64,000 nt of DNA from Chromobotia macracanthus (Eukaryota > Chordata > Actinopteri > Cypriniformes > Botiidae), in NCBI GenBank assembly GCA_036877525.1, contig JAZGTH010000059.1, forward strand, positions 2,108,001 through 2,172,000, read 5' to 3'. The position numbers were made by a program, and so were the translations under genes. The notes below the pieces were generated by a model, which did not search any database, was not told the DNA's origin, and was given only the letters and a program-made list of their open reading frames with translations. Every line of letters begins with the position of its first letter. Positions within the stretch are counted from its first letter, which is position 1. Positions 57,701 to 64,000 of the stretch are shown here, in pieces.

Positions 57701-60700
57701 TTATACCTTTCAAACACCACCTGGGTATAGATTTAATTGCTTTATCCTTATCACAGAACCAGACTCTCAGTCTTCAAATATTAAAAATGAATCTGTGAAA
57801 TCTATGAAATTCCAGACATAGGAATCTGCCATTTCGATGTGATGTTATTTCTGTTGCATTTATTTCCACCACAAATACACAAATTGTAGATTGTAAATTA
57901 TTACAATCTACAAATTACACCAGTGAGAGTGTAAAAAGTTTTATGCAACCTTATTTCCTAAAGGTCCACAGGGCTTGTAGTTAAAGAAACACCCATAAAT
58001 GACCGTTAATAATCACTTACAGTGGTGAGTGAGAGAGTTAGTGAGGTAAATAAAGATGGGTGGCTGGGCAATGGTGCGGAGGAATGGTGTGCCCTTGTTT
58101 TTAGATACACAGCTGCTGGGGTACGGCAAGAGCCTTTAGCCCATGTGAATCCTGCCCTCTCTCCTCCTCTACAACATGCTTAAATCTCACTCCATTAGTC
58201 ACATCCATTAATCTCATTTCCTTCCCTCTCTGATCGTTTGTCTTTACAGAATGGGAGACTAGCATGTTGTTTCCCAAATCTGGCTCCTTTATCTTAGTCC
58301 CATATGGTTAGAAATTCAGGGCTATGATCAATGTCAAGATCCTGTGTAATACATACTTGCACCTGTGCTTTTGCTGTCCGATCTGTGCTCATGGGCTGTA
58401 ATTCGGATCTTTACCAGAGCTGCATGTGTGCTGTATGATGTAAATCGATGCAATAGCTTGATGTGATTAACATCCCTAAGTTAACACAGAATGCTAGTCT
58501 GCCTAGCACGTCCTGTATTTCATCTCTGGCCTACATCTCACCCAAAAACATATGGAAAAATACAGACTTTAGATTCAATATGATATCTGAAAAACTTTCA
58601 CTTTTGTGATTAACAGTATTGTGAAACTTAAAATGTGGGACACTGCAAAATACATTTTCACCACATTAGTTATTTTTTATACAATGAATTGAATTAGGTC
58701 AAACCAAAACAACAGATTGTTAAAATTATAATGTGGTGAATTTTAATTTTTGCAAACAGTTGAGAAAGGTGAGGTGGGACCAGTATCACCTATTTAAGGG
58801 GGGATACAAATAAAAATGTTCAAAATCTACTTTTTATGCTAGTCTAATTTTATGATATATAATAGTTTACTTAACCTGCCTAATAGTTTCTGTAACAATT
58901 TATGAATGTATGAAAGTACCATAATGGTTTAAAACAGATTATATATTGCTATCCAGTTGTGTTGTGTATTGTATTGTATTGTACTGGAAAATTTTCCATC
59001 ACAAAGAAAGGCGGATGACATCCTTTAGCCTTGACACAAACTTCTTTAAGCATCAATTTTCTGATATGGTCTTACAAAGCAATCATATCACCTACAATAC
59101 AGTGTAGAAATATAGTGACCAGTTCTCCCAAGTAAGATAGAAATCACTATTGTAAAACCTGTTTAAGAGGAGGATTTAAGGGTCTGAATAGCCTTGGTGC
59201 TATAGAGGTATCTGAGAGGAGCTTCTGACCAGTAAATGAGAGATTTATGATGGTCTTGTGGGCTTTCACTCAAGGCTTTTTGTGGGGCCTTTTTTAATAT
59301 GAAACTGTATCTAAGACATAGTAAATAACTTGTTCATTAATATTTCCCCTTTACAGTCCCAGTCTGTAAGGGGTTGCAAGTAATTTTGAACCTAATACAT
59401 CAAACATATCACTGTGAAAAGAGCAGGTCAGTTGTACTTTAAACCTTTCCCTGTTTAAATATAGTCATCACTTTGGCAATTTCCTTTGTTCCCTAAAGGA
59501 CTTTTGAGATTAATTCTCAGTCTTACTGTCCTTAAAGGGCACAAAAAATGTAAAACTGTGTAAAATTTAATAACTCTGTTTTAGAATTCTATATAGACAT
59601 TTGGTTAGCAATGTGTTAACCCTTTTTTCTACACTGAATGTGTCTACACTGAAAAGAATGTTTCTAATTAAAGTATGTTGATGAACTATGAACGTTTGTC
59701 TGGTTTGTTAAAGCTTCATTATAAGCTTAGGCTGCTTGGCAGATCCCTTGGGTTATCATCTGTTTTCAGTGGCTCAGCCTTTTCCGTTTCTCTACAGGAT
59801 TTTGGCTTTCATTTTCCGAACAGGTGGTTTATGGATAACAACCTGTGACTTAATTATAGGAACTGTATCAAAAGTGGGAATATTTCCATTACATTAGAGG
59901 GCGCATGGGGGCTAGTTATCACATGGGAAAGGACAATATATCAGTAACCACAGTGGTTTGAGTAAAAAATAAACAAATCCTTGCTCTCTAGCAGTGGTTG
60001 CAGTGGTTTTGTATGCTTTGTATCTTTGTAAGGCTGACACATTTTTATTGGGGCAAGTTGTCACGTTTTATGTGTGGTCATTTCTGTTGACCACAATAAT
60101 GATTTGATATTATCATATGGTACATATATATGGTACATGTATCTGAAAATAACTCTACCCTGATTCACTGGACTCCCAGGTCTGTATTTTTAGAGTATAG
60201 AACAGTCTTCATCAGAAATGCAATAACAGTGGAGATGAGATTTAATAAGATGACACTTCCTGTTTTGAGTACACCTGTATGTCTATTTTCTACACTGCTC
60301 TCTCAACAGGATGCCGACTAATAAAGAGCAGCCATTCATTTGAGAGGACAGAGAGAAAGATAAAGACAGAGAATGTTTAAAAGTGAGTTTAGCCAGGTTT
60401 AGTGTTTGTTTTCATTCTCAGTGTGGCACAGGCAGATGGCCACAGCTGGGCGTGTTCCTGACAGACATCACCGGACCTGCTAATTATTCAGCTCAACTCT
60501 ACATGAAACATGAAGGCCTACTTTGACATAATCTCCATCACATCACACATCAGACAAGAACCTCTGTTCCTGCTGTTTTGACATTATACTAGAGTTTGGC
60601 CAGAGCCAGAGTGCATTCATGGAAATGATGGGCCTTTTGTGGTACATTTTACCAAAGTCCCTTTAGGCAAGTCTCCGCACACTGCAGCCATTTTTGCAAC

Positions 60701-63659
60701 ATCTCCAGGCAGCTATTTCAATCATACAAGACTAACTCTTATCTACCTGAATGGGGGAAGACGGTTATCTCTAAATTGCTGGCTAAGGTCAAAATAAAAC
60801 AATATATTTCTGACCAACTTTTAAACCTGGCATTAACTGTACCATGTTGTTTATTAAGCTGAAACTGTGCAATAAAAAACAGTTTTTCTAAGTTGCTTCA
60901 ACTATGTCATGCACAAAGACTGTCAAGTACCTTGCAACACTGCACAGAGCCCCTGCCGCAAAGAATCAATAGTGTTTAGTGATTGATGTTGGCTAATTCT
61001 ACTAGAAGGGGGGACTTCATTCACTAGAGTGGACATATTGAGCATTGCATTCATATTAATGTAACAGTGACATCTTGTTAATTCTACGATCATTGATTTT
61101 ACCCTAGTGAAACTTAATCTTAATCTGCCTGTGGATAGGCAACATCAAACATGCTATAGAAATAACGCCACAGAAAGGCATAAAAAGTTCTGAAGGCAAA
61201 AAATAATTTTGATTCTGTTAGGTCTGCTGTTAAGAAACTGTTTGTTTTGCCAAATTATGTGATGTCTTAACAAACCAGCAGCAAAGTAATAATTCCTGGT
61301 ATATTACATCTGGTTTAGGCAGACTATTTAGGGATATTCTTAACCTAGTTATCAAATGTGTGTGAAGGCTAACAGAGGAGAGCCAGATCCCTGGATGTCC
61401 CCTGACAAAAAAATAATCATATTTAAATGCCATTGCTTTGGTAGTTCTCCAGTTTGTAGACATTTGGACAGATTTATAGTTTGGGCACTGGGCAGAGCAA
61501 CAATGAAAAATTTGTATTGATTCAAAGTGTAAAATTATCAGCTTAATGCTTCTGCCACCCAAGAACTGAAGGGACTGAAATTCATTTTGGCTCCTCGTTT
61601 TGCTGCCCATGCTATGGGGAGACAATTACCAGTGCACTTCAAAAGCCGGCTTTGGGCAAGATTAGCTCCACTTCTGGGAAGGTGATAAAAGCAAATGTCT
61701 AGCTGATGGATTTGCTCTACCCTGGCTGTGTGTGGCATGAGTGAGAGGGAGAGATGGAGGGTGCCTCTGGCCCTTAACGTCTTTTAGGACCAACCTATTG
61801 GGTTTGATGGCAGGTTGTGAAAAAGCTGTTCCTCAGATCTGGCCACGCAGCACAGATGTCCTCCTGCAGGTCACAATGTCTTGCAGATTTCACTAACGAG
61901 GCTAACGAAGGGACGCCTCCAGGCAAGACAGGCTCCCTCGTGTTTGCATGGCATATTTAGCAGCGATTTAATGCTTCCTGGGGTGCTGAGACTTCGAAGG
62001 ATCCTTTATAACAGGTTTAATATCTACCATACTGAGTGTTCTGCTGTAGAATGAGAAGACATTTTAGATTTTGTCTCAGAGTTTTTTTTCCAAGTCTTCC
62101 CATCGCGCGTTTTAAACTCCATCTAACATTTAATGCTGAAGCTTGTCACTTGCTTTGTTAAAATACTTCCCAGGTTAATATGCTGAGGCAAGTAGCTCTG
62201 TGGTGCTGCTAAAAGTAATTGTTTGAACATCCCATACAGCACAGAGGGCCTTGTTGTCTTTATCTTCAAGCTAACATAATGTTTCTGTATCTGATCCGTC
62301 ATCAGTGTATTTACCTAAACAAATACACAGAGCTCAGAGTGTACGACACACTGTTCTCCAAGCTATTTAAATCAAGATGTTCAGATTTCCATAACAGAAA
62401 CTTCTAAATTTTGGAAGCTAATGTTGGAATAAGCCAACGTCATTCCTCTTGGAGGCAGTTAAGAGCATCCTAAACAGTTCTGAGATCTGTTGGACTGATC
62501 ATGACTGCTCACAATAAAAGAATAATGTCTGTGGCATGCTGTGAAACAAAGATCTGTCAATTATGTTCAATTAACAAAATATATTGTCACAGTGTTCATA
62601 CTGTTAATAAAAATATAAAGAGGGGACGCTGAAGAGATCCATACAGAGCAAACCTTTTCTGACATTTAGTTTGATGGAGCTGGAAGCACTACAGATTGAT
62701 TTATAAATAATTCACAGCCCAAGAGCCTCTCTGAGGTTGTCATAATTTTTGTCTTTTCATATTACCCCACCCTTTGTAAAGGACACCTAATTACTGAACA
62801 CATATGAAGAGATACAAAGATCATGAGCAAATATTATACCTGCAAACACACCTTAATGCCCTTCACATTACCCAAATGTCAATGCTCTGTGTGTCGCCAT
62901 AATTATTTCAAATATAATCACACTGTAAGCATCAAATCCCAATGAGCTTTTAATCACAATGTAACCGGTTATTAGACACTAATAAGGGAGCTTAATTGTT
63001 CATGTTTTGGGGGTATCTGCTTGGTCAAATCTGCATTATTCTTTGTGTTTAAAAATAGTTTAGGCATAGATCCATCTCTATTTTTAAAGCAACATGTTTG
63101 TTTTGATTGTCCTTCAGTGAAGGTCAGGTGAGGGCAGCAGGTGTCGTCTTTGCAATAATTCATGATCATCTTTCTTTAACAAGCTTTTTATCTCCATGAT
63201 GGAGACAGTGAGTCTTACTGCAGTACAGCGGGGAGACAGCTGTCTATAAAAAGTGTCATGAAAGATTCCGTTGTGTTATAACAACACACGTAGAAAGTAA
63301 ACAATATGTGTTTTGCAAGGGATCAGTGAGGTGTGGACGTGTACTGTTGCACCAAAGCGCAGCTGCACTGCAGCAGTCCTGAAAAACATTCATTCTAAAA
63401 ACATTTCATAACTAACCATTTAGAAAACATCCAGTGGAAGTCTTAACTTTAAGACATTGACAGATTATTCTGCCATCCTTCTTTAATTTTTCTTTACTGA
63501 AATACTTCTAAAACGTTCTGACTGTACTGTTTATGTTGTAGTAAATGTCCATGTAATCTTTAATGAAGTCATCCTGTAAAGGTTTTCAAGGCCATTGTGA
63601 ATATACAATACAATTAATTAAAAAATCCTTTAAAATATTTTCATTTTGTTTTCCTTTAG

Positions 63660-63698
63660 AAGCATCAGATGGTCGCTACTTTGAGGCCATAGTTGGAG
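63660..63698 (+). CDS. gypc: Glycophorin C-like gene, juxtamembrane exon (39 nt)
   Basis: The acceptor is TTTTCCTTTAG before AAGCATC and the donor is GTTGGAG|GTAAGT. It enters and leaves in phase 1. Joined to the previous exon it encodes QASDGRYFEAIVG, with the last Gly split to the next exon. Human GYPC has an acidic DGR...IMDIVVIAG stretch at the same place, just before its transmembrane exon. The transmembrane and tail exon must be beyond the window. The exon is short, so the gene name is moderately secure at best. Confidence 0.55.
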
Positions 63699-64000
63699 GT
63701 AAGTGTGGTAACAGCTCTCAAATATTCAAATATGCCTCACCCAGTCCCTGTAATCACAAGTCAAACCTGTTCATTTTTATTTGTACAGCGCGTTCAACAA
63801 AATATGTTTTAAAGCAGCTTTACAGAAAATATTAACATTTTAAGCCCCCAGTATGCAAAACCACAGGCGACTCTAGCAAATAGAAACTTTTTAAGATGTT
63901 AAGGTGGAAAAAAACATTAAAAGGAACTAGACTTGCATTATCTGGGGGAAATACAGTTTGTACTAAACAAACAGCACCAAAAAGCAAAGAATTCTTAAAA
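63699..64000 (+). other. Start of next gypc-like intron
   Basis: Opens with GTAAGTGT. It contains a common fish repeat fragment (63775-63832). The open frame that runs past the donor is not coding. Confidence 0.55.
63775..63832. repeat. Common fish repeat fragment (TTTATTTGTACAGCGC...)
   Basis: TTATTTGTACAGCGCGTTCA, then AAGCAGCTTTACAGAAAA, matches a dispersed repeat I recall as frequent in otophysan genomes. It lies just inside the gypc-like intron. Confidence 0.55.

Larger units (their letters stand above)
53139..63659 (+). other. Intron of the gypc-like gene (10.5 kb)
   Basis: This intron starts with the consensus donor GTAAGT and ends at TTTCCTTTAG. It contains a near-pure G tract (53215-53238) and a degraded SINE (54581-54710). 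Locally GC-richer low-repeat patches lie near 56.0-56.6, 58.0-58.5 and 61.5-62.1 kb and could be regulatory. Additional small phase 1-1 exons might be hidden here; I did not find one with a convincing coding signature. Confidence 0.5.

Noticed and set aside
63563..63835. Continuous 90-residue frame around the last exon
   Set aside because: Only 63660-63698 has exon character; the frame continues past a consensus donor into a dispersed repeat.

Overview
This window looks like teleost fish nuclear DNA, probably from an otophysan and perhaps a cyprinid. It is AT-rich and holds vertebrate spliced genes with short GT-AG introns. It also carries fish-type repeats: tRNA-derived SINE copies with the shared tail 'GTAAGTCGCTTTGGATAAAAG', small inverted-repeat DNA transposons, an L2-like LINE fragment, and GATA, GT/GA and TCTG microsatellites. 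Species assignment is inference. I see no operons, CRISPR arrays or prokaryotic features.

Left half (1-34.2 kb, + strand): almost all of a contactin-associated protein gene of the CASPR/CNTNAP family, best matching CNTNAP5. I resolved 22 consecutive coding exons (434-32100). Every junction is GT-AG and the phases chain without a break for 3,728 coding bases, about 1,242 codon positions ending at a TGA. The first one or two exons (signal peptide and start of the discoidin domain) lie upstream of the window. Domain order is discoidin, LamG1, LamG2, EGF1, fibrinogen-like, LamG3, EGF2, LamG4, transmembrane helix, and a short tail ending EYYI. A roughly 2.1 kb 3' UTR ends at an AATAAA near 34198.

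Middle (34.2-52.9 kb): a single-exon seven-transmembrane receptor of the TAS2R bitter-taste family (35403-36317), then about 16.6 kb with no other recognisable gene. This stretch holds SINE and DNA-transposon relics and a possible upstream promoter or leader exon near 51.0-51.36 kb.

Right (52.9-64 kb, + strand): two exons of a second spliced gene. The first (52989-53138) has a 5' leader and a short N-glycosylatable N-terminus without a signal peptide. The second (63660-63698) is a 39-nt phase 1-1 exon ending in ...IVGG, where a transmembrane exon should follow outside the window. This fits glycophorin C (gypc), which lies downstream of CNTNAP5 on human 2q14.3.

CNTNAP5 and glycophorin C are both small-tailed membrane proteins that in mammals bind protein 4.1-type partners, and their tails are related. 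The arrangement is therefore suggestive: gypc may descend from a tandem partial copy of a CNTNAP 3' end. The taste receptor between them is functionally unrelated. I found no convincing wholly new system. The most interesting points are the gypc/CNTNAP exon parallel, the TAS2R-CNTNAP linkage, and a long unexplained low-repeat block in one intron.
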